A stretch of DNA of 64,000 bases from Leptolyngbya sp. SIOISBB. Lineage in GTDB: Bacteria; Cyanobacteriota; Cyanobacteriia; Phormidesmidales; Phormidesmidaceae. The notes beneath the pieces are model-generated. The model was not told where the DNA came from, searched no databases, and was given only the letters and a program-made list of their open reading frames with translations. A program made the position numbers and the translations under genes. The DNA is taken from assembly GCA_010671905.1 (NCBI GenBank), contig JAAHII010000001.1, positions 6,906,026 to 6,970,025 on the forward strand. The letters are read 5' to 3'. Positions 26,580-34,863 of the stretch are shown one piece after another (the stretch's first letter is position 1; each line of letters begins with the position of its first letter).

Positions 26580-26587
26580 CCCCGTAA
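26080..26587 (+). pseudogene. Small hypothetical protein, frameshifted near its end
   Basis: ATG 26080 opens a frame with protein-like content (SETALSRWLYPFMNP, MQTRLDSMIQTWMEATSQ, ILNNWRFRNRMRHYGL). In the third frame, downstream of a C5 run at 26501-26505, the sequence DWLALHDETTLEEWLTDL ends at TAA 26587, which looks like its natural C terminus. Removing one C from the run joins them as an intact protein of about 168 residues. As sequenced, the frame instead runs on into the helicase gene without a stop. Probably a homopolymer miscall or a recent mutation. It lies between methylase and helicase; no family recognised. Confidence 0.45.
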
Positions 26588-26607
26588 CGCTTCACTCGGA
26601 GTCTGCC

Positions 26608-29600
26608 ATGAATACTTCTCCAACTCCCAGCACAGCAGAGGCTTATGACGCCCAACCCCGGCAGGTGCCGTATGTCCCCAAGAGTCAGGGATTTTCGACT
26701 CAAACCCTAATTCCCTACAACATGGCCAGTGCCGCACAGCAGGCTCTGGATCGCTTTGAGCAGCGCCACGGCAGTATCGATGCCTACCTGGCCCAGCGGT
26801 TGGGCTATGGCTCAGTCGCTGAACTGCATCAGTACTTCAGCGCTGAACAGGTGGATGCGGCTGCCTTGGCGATCGGCAATCTGGAACAGGGTGCGGGATT
26901 TATCACGGGAGATCAGACCGGTATCGGTAAAGGCCGCATCTGCGCCAGCATCATGCGCTATGCCCAGCAGCAGGGGAGGATCGCCATCTTCATTACCAAG
27001 GACAAACCCCTCTACGCCGACATGATGCGGGATGTAGGGGATATCGGGATGCGCCGGTTTACCCCGTTCATCACCGACAGCAGTACCGAGATTCCCTTGA
27101 CCAGAGGCGGTGTTTTGAAAACCGCTGGCGCGGCCAAACAACAGCAGGAAATGCAGACAATAATGCAGCGGGGCCATCTCGGGCACTACAGCGCCATCTT
27201 CACCACCTACTGCCAGCTTCAGACAGTGGGCAAGAAAGAACCCCTGCGGCGCGATTTTCTACGTCAACTCGTGCCTCAGGCCATCCTAATTCTCGATGAA
27301 GCCCACCAAGCAGGCGGCAGCAAAGGCGGCTGGAAAGCAGCGGGGCCGCCAGACCGCGCCGATTATGTGCGGGAGTTGATCGACCAGGCTTCTGGAGTCT
27401 TTTACTCCTCCGCCACCTACGCCAAACGGCCTGACGTGATGGACTTGTACGCTCGCCGCACCGACCTGCGGCTCGGCGTCAGCAGCATGACGGCTTTGGA
27501 AAATATCCTGACCCACGGTGGCGTGCCATTGCAGCAGATTGTCGCGAGCAAATTTGTGGCCTCGGGGCAGATGCTGCGGCGGGAGCGCTCCTACGAAGGC
27601 ATTACCTTTCAGGCAATAACGGTGCCGGTAGATCGGGTAGTCGCGGACGATTTTTCGGCAGCGATGCGGGCGATCAAAGACTTCGATCACGCCAAGCAAA
27701 AAGCCGTTAAAACCATCAGCAAGGAACTCAAAGCGGAAGCTAAAGCGCTGGGAGAAGATGGGGCGATCGGCGAGGTGGGGGCGAAGAGTACGAACTTCAC
27801 CTCTCTGATGCACAACTGCATTGAGCAGGGGCTGCTGGCGCAGAAAGCGGATGCCACGGTGCAAGCGGCGATCGCCGCTCTCCACAATGGTGAAAAGCCG
27901 GTCATCACCTTTGCCAACACCATGGGCAGCTTCATCCAAGCTTATGCGGATGCTCAGGGCTTGAATCCCGGCGATGAGCTGGATCTGTCCTTTGGCGATT
28001 TGCTGGAGCGGTATTTGGAGCGCTCTCGCGATGTCGTTGTTAAGGATTATCGAGGCAAAGCGACGAGATCGCGCCTCACGGATGAACAGCTGGGAGTCGA
28101 GGGTGTGCTGGCTTACGAAACTGCCCTGAATGCCATTCGAGAAGCCGACTTCAGCGGCATTCCCATCAGCCCCATTGACTATATTGAACAGCAGTTGGAG
28201 CGAGCCGGATATCGCGTCACGGAAGTCACGGGACGCAAGGCGGGAATTGACTATGCCGCCGATGGCTCCATGACCTACCGAGTACGGGCCGATCAGGAGA
28301 CCACCGCCAAAGGCAAGATCGATGCGGTCGCTAAATTCAACGCGGGAGATGCCGATGTTATCTTGCTGAACTGTTCGGGCTCCACGGGCATTTCGCTCCA
28401 TGCCTCGGAGAAGTTTGCGGACCAGCGATCGCGCCACATGATTGTGGCTCAGGCCGAGCGGGACATCAACGTGTTCATGCAGATGCTGGGGCGGGTGCAT
28501 CGCACTGGGCAAGTGGCCTTGCCTAGCTACACGTTGCTGATGGGTGACTTACCGGCTGAGAAGCGACCCGGTGCAATTCTCTGTCGCAAGATGGCCAGCC
28601 TCAACGCCAACACCACGGCAGCAAGGGAGACGGATATTTCGCTCAACACCGTCGTCGATTTTATGAATCCCTACGGTGAGCAGGTGGTCACGGAACTGTT
28701 GAATGATGACCCGGAACTTAACGCCCAACTGGATTTCCCGGTGGCTCAGGCGGACAACGATGCCTCCGATATCGCTCTGATTAAGAAGGTCACGGGGCGG
28801 ATTCCGTTGCTACCGATTGAAGAGCAGGAGGCCCTCTACAGCCTGCTTGAGTCGGAGTACCGCGACTTGGTAGACCAGGCCCGCGCTATGGGCGAAAACA
28901 TTCTGGAAGCGGATCAGCTCGACCTGGATGCTCGGCCTTTAGCGCGGATGGAAGTGGTTGCCGACAATAGTGATACACCTAGCGAGTTCACGGGGCCGGT
29001 GTGTCTGGAAGTGGTAGATGCTAAGAGCCAGACCAAGCCGCTGACCCAATTGCAAGTCATCAATGCAGTGCGGGAGTCTGTGGGATTAGAGATGGTGAAA
29101 GCGGTGGAGCTGCGCGATCCGGGCATGGTGGAGGAGCGGGCGAGGCAGCAGGCGGATGGTGCGATCGCCTCCCTCCAAACCGAAACCGATCAGTATCGAC
29201 AATTGGCTTTAGCTGGCAAGCAGGACGCAAAAGCGAGAGACAAGTTAAGAGATCGCCTCGATCAGCAGCTCAGCCACGTCACCCAAGTTTTAGAAGAATT
29301 TGTTCCCGGAACACCGCTCCGCTTAGTCACTCCAGCCAGCCAGACCATTTTCTATGGCGTGGTAGCGAGTATTGATGCCAAGCCGCGATCCGGCAGCCCT
29401 GCTGCACCAAACCGCTGGAAGATCCGGATTCTGGTGGCTGACTCCGTCCGGCAACTCACGGTTCCTCTCTCGAAATTCAATACCGGACGCAGTGGTGCAT
29501 TGGCAGCAACCATCCAGACCGAGGATTGGCTCGGCAATGATGTCTACGGCTTGTTTGACCAGCAGCAGTCCGCTGGCCGCATGAATCGGCAAATCTTCAC

Positions 29601-31968
29601 CGGCAACCTGATCAAGGCGTTTGAGAAATATCCCCAGAGCAAGTTGGTGAACTACACCGACTATCAAGGACAAGTTCGTCAGGGGCTGATGATGCCCAAG
29701 GGCTTTGATATTCAAGAGGAAATCAAGCAGGAGCCGGTGGCTTTCAGCACGCCACAACAGGTGATCCAGTTCATTGCTAAAGAGACCGATCGCCGAGGCA
29801 TCGTCAAAACCCTGGATGAACTCCTCACCCTAAAAGCCCAATTCAACGGTGATGGCTTTGTGTTGCAGACGCCAAAGTCTAAGGAGTCAGGTGGTAAGTA
29901 TTTCTTGGATGAGGGACTTATTGTCTCTGCTGGATCAGACTTTTATTCCGTCAGCGATCGCATGGAAGTCGTCATTCCACCCGCCCGACTGGAGCAAGCT
30001 TTGGCGGTGTTGATGCACCAGCGCCACTACACCCTAGCCGCCTTTGAATCGAAGGATATTGCCCGTAAGTTTCTGGGGGTGTCTTTGCCCAAGCTGGAAA
30101 CCGTTGAGGTCTCCGTCCCTGAACCGCCGCCTGTAACCCCTAGCCCCAGCCCAGTCGGCCAAGCACCAGCTCCGCCCATTACGCTCATGGGCCAGCTCGA
30201 AAGGCGGATTCTGCGATTTCTTCGCGAGGCAGGCATCGAAAACGCGGTGATGCACACCGACGAGTTTCATCTGCGTATTGAGAATGAGCCCTACATTCCG
30301 CTGATAGTGGAGCGGCAGGGAGATGAGCTGTATCTGACCCACTACCTGACCCAAAACGGCGACCTGTTCATCGACACAGAGATGGTATTCACGATGTTGC
30401 CGGAAGGGCAATTGCGGTTCAAGGAAACAGCGGTGCAGAGCCTAGCTGGTGGCGAGTCACGACGGCCTGATCGCGGCTTTGCCCAGATGTTTTCCAAAAA
30501 CATCCTGAATCAGGGATTTGCCGAAGCGGCGAAGGCCCAACTCCAGAGTCAGTCAGAGCAGAGAGAAGCAGCCGCAGGGAGTGAACCGCCGGAATTTCAG
30601 GAACAAAACCTGTTCAATGTCGATGCCTTCACCGCAGGATCTACAAACGCTCCGTTATCAGGATCAGAGCCTACTTGGTTAGCCTCCCCATCTCCCCCAA
30701 GCTCTCCATCTTCCCCATCTTCTTCACCCCCCACTCACTCCCCATCATCTCACCCACCCCACCGACCCTCACTCACCTCACCCCTACCAGCACCCTCCCT
30801 GAAGGAAATTGCCGATGAAGTGCGGGATGCTGATCTAGAAGTCGTGGCCGTAAATCTCGGGCTGGAACTAGATCGCTACGACAAACACAAGTGGCGAGAC
30901 GGCGACCACATCATCAGTATCAGCGGACCTTTGTTTATGGATTGGCTGGCGGATCAGGGGGGGCGGGGCGCGATCGATCTGGTGATGCATGTTCAACAGA
31001 TTGAGTTCAAAGAGGCTGTCGAATGGCTATCGGGGCAAGACCTCTCTCAGCGCCCGGCCCATATTCGGGTTCATGCTCAGGCTGAGGAACGGGAGCCTCG
31101 TCAACTCGCCATGCCAGATCCCAGCGAATATCGCTGGCAGGCAGTTCGGGAATACCTGGTGGAGACTCGCAAGCTACCAGCAGCGCTAATTGATCGCCTC
31201 CATGAGCGCGGCTTAATCTATACCGATAACCACCAGAATGCAGTCTTTGTCCGCCACAGCTTGAAGAAGAATACTTGGGCAAGGGGCGAGGTGACGGGAG
31301 CCAGCTTGCGTGGCACTTGGGGTGAGGACAACCACTATCAAGGTCTCGCTCCGGGTTCGGCTAGAGACCGGGGCTGGTTTTGGCTTGGCACTGGCAGTGG
31401 CAAGGTGAGTCGGGTACTGCTAACGGAATCGCCCATTGATGCCATGTCGCTGGCGGTGTTGGATAAGGAGCGACAGGCTGTATCGGGGGTGACGATCTAT
31501 CTGTCGAGTGACGGCTCTGGCGGTGTCCCCCAGGAAACATTGAAGGCAGTTCTCAGTCAGGGTGGGCGAGTTATCGCGGCATTTGATGCGGACAAAGCGG
31601 GAGAGTCGATGGCTTGGCGGTTGGCACAACAGATGCCGGGGATAGCGCGGTTGATGCCGAGTGATGGCAAGGATTGGAACGAGCAGTTGATGAATGCTCC
31701 CAAAGACCGGACACACTCAACTGCCAACCTTAATCTTGCCCAAATGCATCAGTTCTGGCGATGGCATTTTTCAGCAAGAACTTTGGGACGATCTGATGCT
31801 TATTTGAAGCGCATCACAGAAGTAGCTAGAGAGGTCTTAAAGGGCGCACCTTTGCCGGAGAAGGCTCAAATAGCCATGCAAATAGATTTAACAGAAAGTC
31901 GTGCTCGCCAAGGTCTTCAAAGAGAGGAAATATCTACACAGCAATCAAGTGGCATTGGCAGAGCTTAG
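26608..31968 (+). CDS. Strawberry-notch-type helicase fused to DUF3991/TOPRIM primase-like domains
   Basis: 1786 residues from ATG 26608. Part 1 (about 1-750) is a superfamily 2 helicase of the Strawberry-notch group: GDQTGIGKGR (Walker A), ILILDEAHQAGG (DEAH box) and a C-terminal half with NCSGSTGISLHASEKF and QMLGRVHRTGQ (motif VI). The middle is helical. A Pro/Ser-rich linker (about 1355-1395) joins a C-terminal part with a DUF3991-like region (AVREYLVETRKLPAALIDRL) and a TOPRIM domain: LLTESPIDAMSL (metal-binding Glu) and AAFDADKAG (DxD). Such large multi-domain proteins are known in phages and conjugative elements as polyvalent proteins, delivered with the DNA to counter host defences or start replication. 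The open frame extends further upstream, but ATG 26608 is the likely start. Confidence 0.75.
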   Translation: MNTSPTPSTAEAYDAQPRQVPYVPKSQGFSTQTLIPYNMASAAQQALDRFEQRHGSIDAYLAQRLGYGSVAELHQYFSAEQVDAAALAIGNLEQGAGFITGDQTGIGKGRICASIMRYAQQQGRIAIFITKDKPLYADMMRDVGDIGMRRFTPFITDSSTEIPLTRGGVLKTAGAAKQQQEMQTIMQRGHLGHYSAIFTTYCQLQTVGKKEPLRRDFLRQLVPQAILILDEAHQAGGSKGGWKAAGPPDRADYVRELIDQASGVFYSSATYAKRPDVMDLYARRTDLRLGVSSMTALENILTHGGVPLQQIVASKFVASGQMLRRERSYEGITFQAITVPVDRVVADDFSAAMRAIKDFDHAKQKAVKTISKELKAEAKALGEDGAIGEVGAKSTNFTSLMHNCIEQGLLAQKADATVQAAIAALHNGEKPVITFANTMGSFIQAYADAQGLNPGDELDLSFGDLLERYLERSRDVVVKDYRGKATRSRLTDEQLGVEGVLAYETALNAIREADFSGIPISPIDYIEQQLERAGYRVTEVTGRKAGIDYAADGSMTYRVRADQETTAKGKIDAVAKFNAGDADVILLNCSGSTGISLHASEKFADQRSRHMIVAQAERDINVFMQMLGRVHRTGQVALPSYTLLMGDLPAEKRPGAILCRKMASLNANTTAARETDISLNTVVDFMNPYGEQVVTELLNDDPELNAQLDFPVAQADNDASDIALIKKVTGRIPLLPIEEQEALYSLLESEYRDLVDQARAMGENILEADQLDLDARPLARMEVVADNSDTPSEFTGPVCLEVVDAKSQTKPLTQLQVINAVRESVGLEMVKAVELRDPGMVEERARQQADGAIASLQTETDQYRQLALAGKQDAKARDKLRDRLDQQLSHVTQVLEEFVPGTPLRLVTPASQTIFYGVVASIDAKPRSGSPAAPNRWKIRILVADSVRQLTVPLSKFNTGRSGALAATIQTEDWLGNDVYGLFDQQQSAGRMNRQIFTGNLIKAFEKYPQSKLVNYTDYQGQVRQGLMMPKGFDIQEEIKQEPVAFSTPQQVIQFIAKETDRRGIVKTLDELLTLKAQFNGDGFVLQTPKSKESGGKYFLDEGLIVSAGSDFYSVSDRMEVVIPPARLEQALAVLMHQRHYTLAAFESKDIARKFLGVSLPKLETVEVSVPEPPPVTPSPSPVGQAPAPPITLMGQLERRILRFLREAGIENAVMHTDEFHLRIENEPYIPLIVERQGDELYLTHYLTQNGDLFIDTEMVFTMLPEGQLRFKETAVQSLAGGESRRPDRGFAQMFSKNILNQGFAEAAKAQLQSQSEQREAAAGSEPPEFQEQNLFNVDAFTAGSTNAPLSGSEPTWLASPSPPSSPSSPSSSPPTHSPSSHPPHRPSLTSPLPAPSLKEIADEVRDADLEVVAVNLGLELDRYDKHKWRDGDHIISISGPLFMDWLADQGGRGAIDLVMHVQQIEFKEAVEWLSGQDLSQRPAHIRVHAQAEEREPRQLAMPDPSEYRWQAVREYLVETRKLPAALIDRLHERGLIYTDNHQNAVFVRHSLKKNTWARGEVTGASLRGTWGEDNHYQGLAPGSARDRGWFWLGTGSGKVSRVLLTESPIDAMSLAVLDKERQAVSGVTIYLSSDGSGGVPQETLKAVLSQGGRVIAAFDADKAGESMAWRLAQQMPGIARLMPSDGKDWNEQLMNAPKDRTHSTANLNLAQMHQFWRWHFSARTLGRSDAYLKRITEVAREVLKGAPLPEKAQIAMQIDLTESRARQGLQREEISTQQSSGIGRA

Positions 31969-32051
31969 GGTAATTGTTTTTGAAGCGACAAAAATGAAGC
32001 TGTCTTTCAGATTATAGAAGCCTATAAAGAATGGATTTTCAGAAGTCTATT

Positions 32052-32083
32052 TAGCCATATCTCTGAGGCATGAAGGCTTATTC
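32052..32083 (-). promoter_or_regulatory. Orphan copy of the island-specific promoter
   Basis: On the minus strand GAATAAGC (32083-32076), then CAGA, then TATGGCTA (32059-32052) with the same 24-base offset as the other nine sites. It points left into the 3' end of the helicase gene, where no minus-strand gene follows. The gene it served is apparently missing. Confidence 0.6.
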
Positions 32084-32120
32084 AACTTCCTTATTTCCAA
32101 TCAGAATAGAAACTGAATAA

Positions 32121-34703
32121 GTGGAATTTCCTAGAAGTACACAGTCACGAGTGGCCACTCAAGCTGTTACTAACTGGATAGATTCCATGAATAGCCCTCT
32201 TGATAATTCCCAGTTTTTGGGACAACTTGAGCTAACCGATTCGTCTGCTTCATCTGCGAGCGGTTCATCAGATTACACCAGCAATCTTCTTGATCTCAAT
32301 GACTCTACTCCGCTTCTGTTGCCCAGCTCAGAAACATGGCTGACTGCTGATTCACTGCTGCCTACCGAGCCAAAAGTTGATTTGTTGAGCAGTCATTACC
32401 TGAGTCTGTACGATTCATTTGAAGCTGCTATCAGCACTCTTGGCAAGCTATCTGATGCGGCTGACGACTCTGGCTTTAACCAGAATGATATGGCGCTGTT
32501 AAGCCATGAATCTGATGCATTAATTGCGCCACAAAACAATACCTTCTCTACTGCTCAAAACGTTGGCACGCTGGTGGGTGCTAGAAGCTTTGGGGGTACA
32601 GTCAGCGCCAGCGACACGATTGATTTCTTCCGTTTCCAGCTTGACACTCAAAGTGATCTTAATTTGCTGCTATCGGGACTGAATGCTGATGCCGATTTGT
32701 ACCTCATGAAGGATTTCAACAATAACGGTGTCTTTGATTCCGGAGAGATTATCGACGGCTCTATCGAGTTCGGAAGCAGTGTTGAAGCCATTTCCCTCAA
32801 CAATCTCTACCAGGGTGAATATTTCATGGGGGTGGTGCAATACAGCGGCAGCACGAGCTACCAACTGTCGGCTTCAGCCTCCCCAGACGGTGGCTTGGGC
32901 CATGATGCGGGCAGCCTGAGTGCCGATAGCTTTGACCTTGATTTTAGTCAGGCGTATTCCGTCTTTTCGGGTAATGGCAATGTGGACTTTGGTTACGGCT
33001 ACGGCGATGTGCTGAATCTGTCGAACCTTTCCGTCAACAACGTTGTGGGCTGGAATCCGGTCGCGGCGACGGGCGGTGGCGTAATTTATAACCCCGGCAA
33101 TGGCGATCGCGCCTTTGATGCCATGAGTCTGAGCAGCGGTCACCAAATCCTGATGGAAGGTCTGGACGGTATTTGGTTCCAGGAGGGGTATTACAGCTTC
33201 AACAGTGATGTGTTGCCCAATGACCCGATGTTCAGCGAGCAGTGGAACCTACACATGATGGGAGTTCATAATGCTTGGCGGTTTACCCAAGGGTCGGATG
33301 ATGTGCTGATTGGTGTGCAAGACACCGGCTTAGGCTTTAACAACAATGGCCAACTGCACGCAGACTTGGATGGCTCGCGCACGTTTGGCATTGCCAGCAA
33401 CATCGACGACGACTTTTTTGAAGGAACGTCTTCCCACGGGACGGCGGTGCATGGCATCATCGGGGCCGCTGGCAACAATGGCATTGGCTTGGCGGGCATC
33501 AACTGGAATTCGGATGTGGCGCATTTGGATGTGTTTGGGCCAGATCAGTTTGACCTGGATGAGGCGACGAGCCTAATGGCTGATTATGCCACCTCGACGG
33601 GGCGGCGGTTAGTGGTCAACATGAGTTTGGGAGCCCACGGAGCGGGATTCGGAGCCATGCCCGCTTTGGAGCAGTTGATTGCGCAAAACGCCGATAATGC
33701 CCTGTTTGTGATTGCCTCGGGCAACGATGACGACGGCTTCACGTCGTATCCGGCTTTGTTAAATCAGGCCTACGACAATGTGATGGCGGTGGGCGCTTCG
33801 TGGGGGGCGCAAGACTGGTACGGCGACCCGACGGAACCGGGCGATCGCATTTCGTATCCCGGTTGGTGGGGTAGTAACTATGGCTATGGGCTGTCGTTGA
33901 TGGGACCGTCGGAAGTGATCACCACGAAGGCGACAGACTCGGGCTGGAACACCAGCTTTAGGTATTACCAGAACGCCCCAGCAGTCGGGAGCCAAACGCC
34001 CTTTAACGGCACCTCTGCCGCGACGCCGAATGTGGCTGGCGTGGCCTCACTGGTGTGGAGTGCCAACCCTTTCCTGAGTGCGGGAGAAGTTCATCAGGTC
34101 ATGCAGGAAACGGCAGTGGACTTGGGCTTTCCGGGCTATGACTACGAGTTTGGCGCGGGGTTTGTGAATGCCGATGCGGCGGTGCGGCGAGCCATGGCGC
34201 TGCGGAGTTCTTTCCAGCCGGGGAGTGCGGCCAGTGATGCGGTGGCAACTACCGTGCTGCCGGACATGGCTTGGTCAGCGGAGATGGGAGATGCTCAACT
34301 GACGGAAACGATCGCCAGCAGTGCGGCGACCGATCGCGACGGTCTCGGTGAAGAGTCGCTAGCGGCGGTGTCAACCGAGCTAGTGGATAAGTCGGCGGCG
34401 GTGCTGGAGGCGATCACCCTCGATCGTATCGAGTTGCCCACTGTTCAGAACAGAGCGGTGGGCGTGGGGACGCTAGCGAGAGAGGGGTCTGATGGAGCGA
34501 TCGCACCGGAAACCGTAGCGCTACCCCAGCTAGCAAAGGCTGAACTGGCGGCTGACTCTGGCACTTCAGCGCCCCGACTGGAGCAGCAGTGGGCGCTGAC
34601 GACTGAGGCGAATTTACTAACCACGAATTTGGTGCAGCCGTTGGATGCGGTCTTGGCGGCTGAGGTGGATGCTTTGACGGGTGAACTCGTCGCGGCGGTG
34701 TAG
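32121..34703 (+). CDS. S8 (subtilisin-like) serine peptidase with PPC domain
   Basis: 860 residues counted from GTG 32121; ATG 32187 is an equally good start. No classical signal peptide is seen. A PPC (pre-peptidase C-terminal) type domain lies at about 135-255 (FSTAQNVGTL, SASDTIDFFRFQL, ADADLYLM). The S8 domain follows with D401 (GVQDTGLGF), H439 (SSHGTAVHG) and S632 (NGTSAATPNVAG), so the catalytic triad is complete. After about 690 there is an Ala/Glu/Thr-rich tail of unknown role. Members of this group in cyanobacteria are often calcium-dependent or exported. It opens the protease island; the TPR-CHAT gene downstream also carries a PPC-like domain. A terminator follows the stop. Confidence 0.85.
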   Translation: MEFPRSTQSRVATQAVTNWIDSMNSPLDNSQFLGQLELTDSSASSASGSSDYTSNLLDLNDSTPLLLPSSETWLTADSLLPTEPKVDLLSSHYLSLYDSFEAAISTLGKLSDAADDSGFNQNDMALLSHESDALIAPQNNTFSTAQNVGTLVGARSFGGTVSASDTIDFFRFQLDTQSDLNLLLSGLNADADLYLMKDFNNNGVFDSGEIIDGSIEFGSSVEAISLNNLYQGEYFMGVVQYSGSTSYQLSASASPDGGLGHDAGSLSADSFDLDFSQAYSVFSGNGNVDFGYGYGDVLNLSNLSVNNVVGWNPVAATGGGVIYNPGNGDRAFDAMSLSSGHQILMEGLDGIWFQEGYYSFNSDVLPNDPMFSEQWNLHMMGVHNAWRFTQGSDDVLIGVQDTGLGFNNNGQLHADLDGSRTFGIASNIDDDFFEGTSSHGTAVHGIIGAAGNNGIGLAGINWNSDVAHLDVFGPDQFDLDEATSLMADYATSTGRRLVVNMSLGAHGAGFGAMPALEQLIAQNADNALFVIASGNDDDGFTSYPALLNQAYDNVMAVGASWGAQDWYGDPTEPGDRISYPGWWGSNYGYGLSLMGPSEVITTKATDSGWNTSFRYYQNAPAVGSQTPFNGTSAATPNVAGVASLVWSANPFLSAGEVHQVMQETAVDLGFPGYDYEFGAGFVNADAAVRRAMALRSSFQPGSAASDAVATTVLPDMAWSAEMGDAQLTETIASSAATDRDGLGEESLAAVSTELVDKSAAVLEAITLDRIELPTVQNRAVGVGTLAREGSDGAIAPETVALPQLAKAELAADSGTSAPRLEQQWALTTEANLLTTNLVQPLDAVLAAEVDALTGELVAAV

Positions 34704-34760
34704 CCCACCGCATCGTGTCTCCCTTTTGTGTCCTCATAAAGAGGCTTTGAGTGAGTGATG

Positions 34761-34794
34761 GCCCTGGGTTCAAGCCGAATACAGGGCTTTTTTA
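34761..34794 (+). terminator. Rho-independent terminator after the S8 peptidase
   Basis: GCCCTG pairs with CAGGGC across a 17-19 base loop and is followed immediately by TTTTTT. It lies 57 bases past the peptidase stop and just ahead of the promoter of the next gene. Confidence 0.6.
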
Positions 34795-34803
34795 AGCAAA
34801 TTT

Positions 34804-34835
34804 GAATAAGCTCTCAGCTATGAGAAATAGATACT
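34804..34835 (+). promoter_or_regulatory. Shared island promoter ahead of TPR-CHAT gene a
   Basis: GAATAAGC at 34804 and TAGATACT at 34828 (offset 24). Predicted transcription start is near 34842, about 22 bases before ATG 34864. This copy and the one at 58093 form a subclass with TAGATACT and no CAGA. Confidence 0.7.
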
Positions 34836-34863
34836 GAAGAAGTGGCTAACGGGAGCAACAACG

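Noticed and set aside
27286-28512. A 408-codon open frame on the minus strand
   Set aside because: It lies entirely antisense to the conserved helicase core, and its translation is rich in residues expected from reverse reading of GC-rich codons.
32115-32120. GAATAA just ahead of the S8 peptidase as an eleventh regulon promoter
   Set aside because: No second box at offset 24 and no CAGA; it also abuts the possible GTG start.
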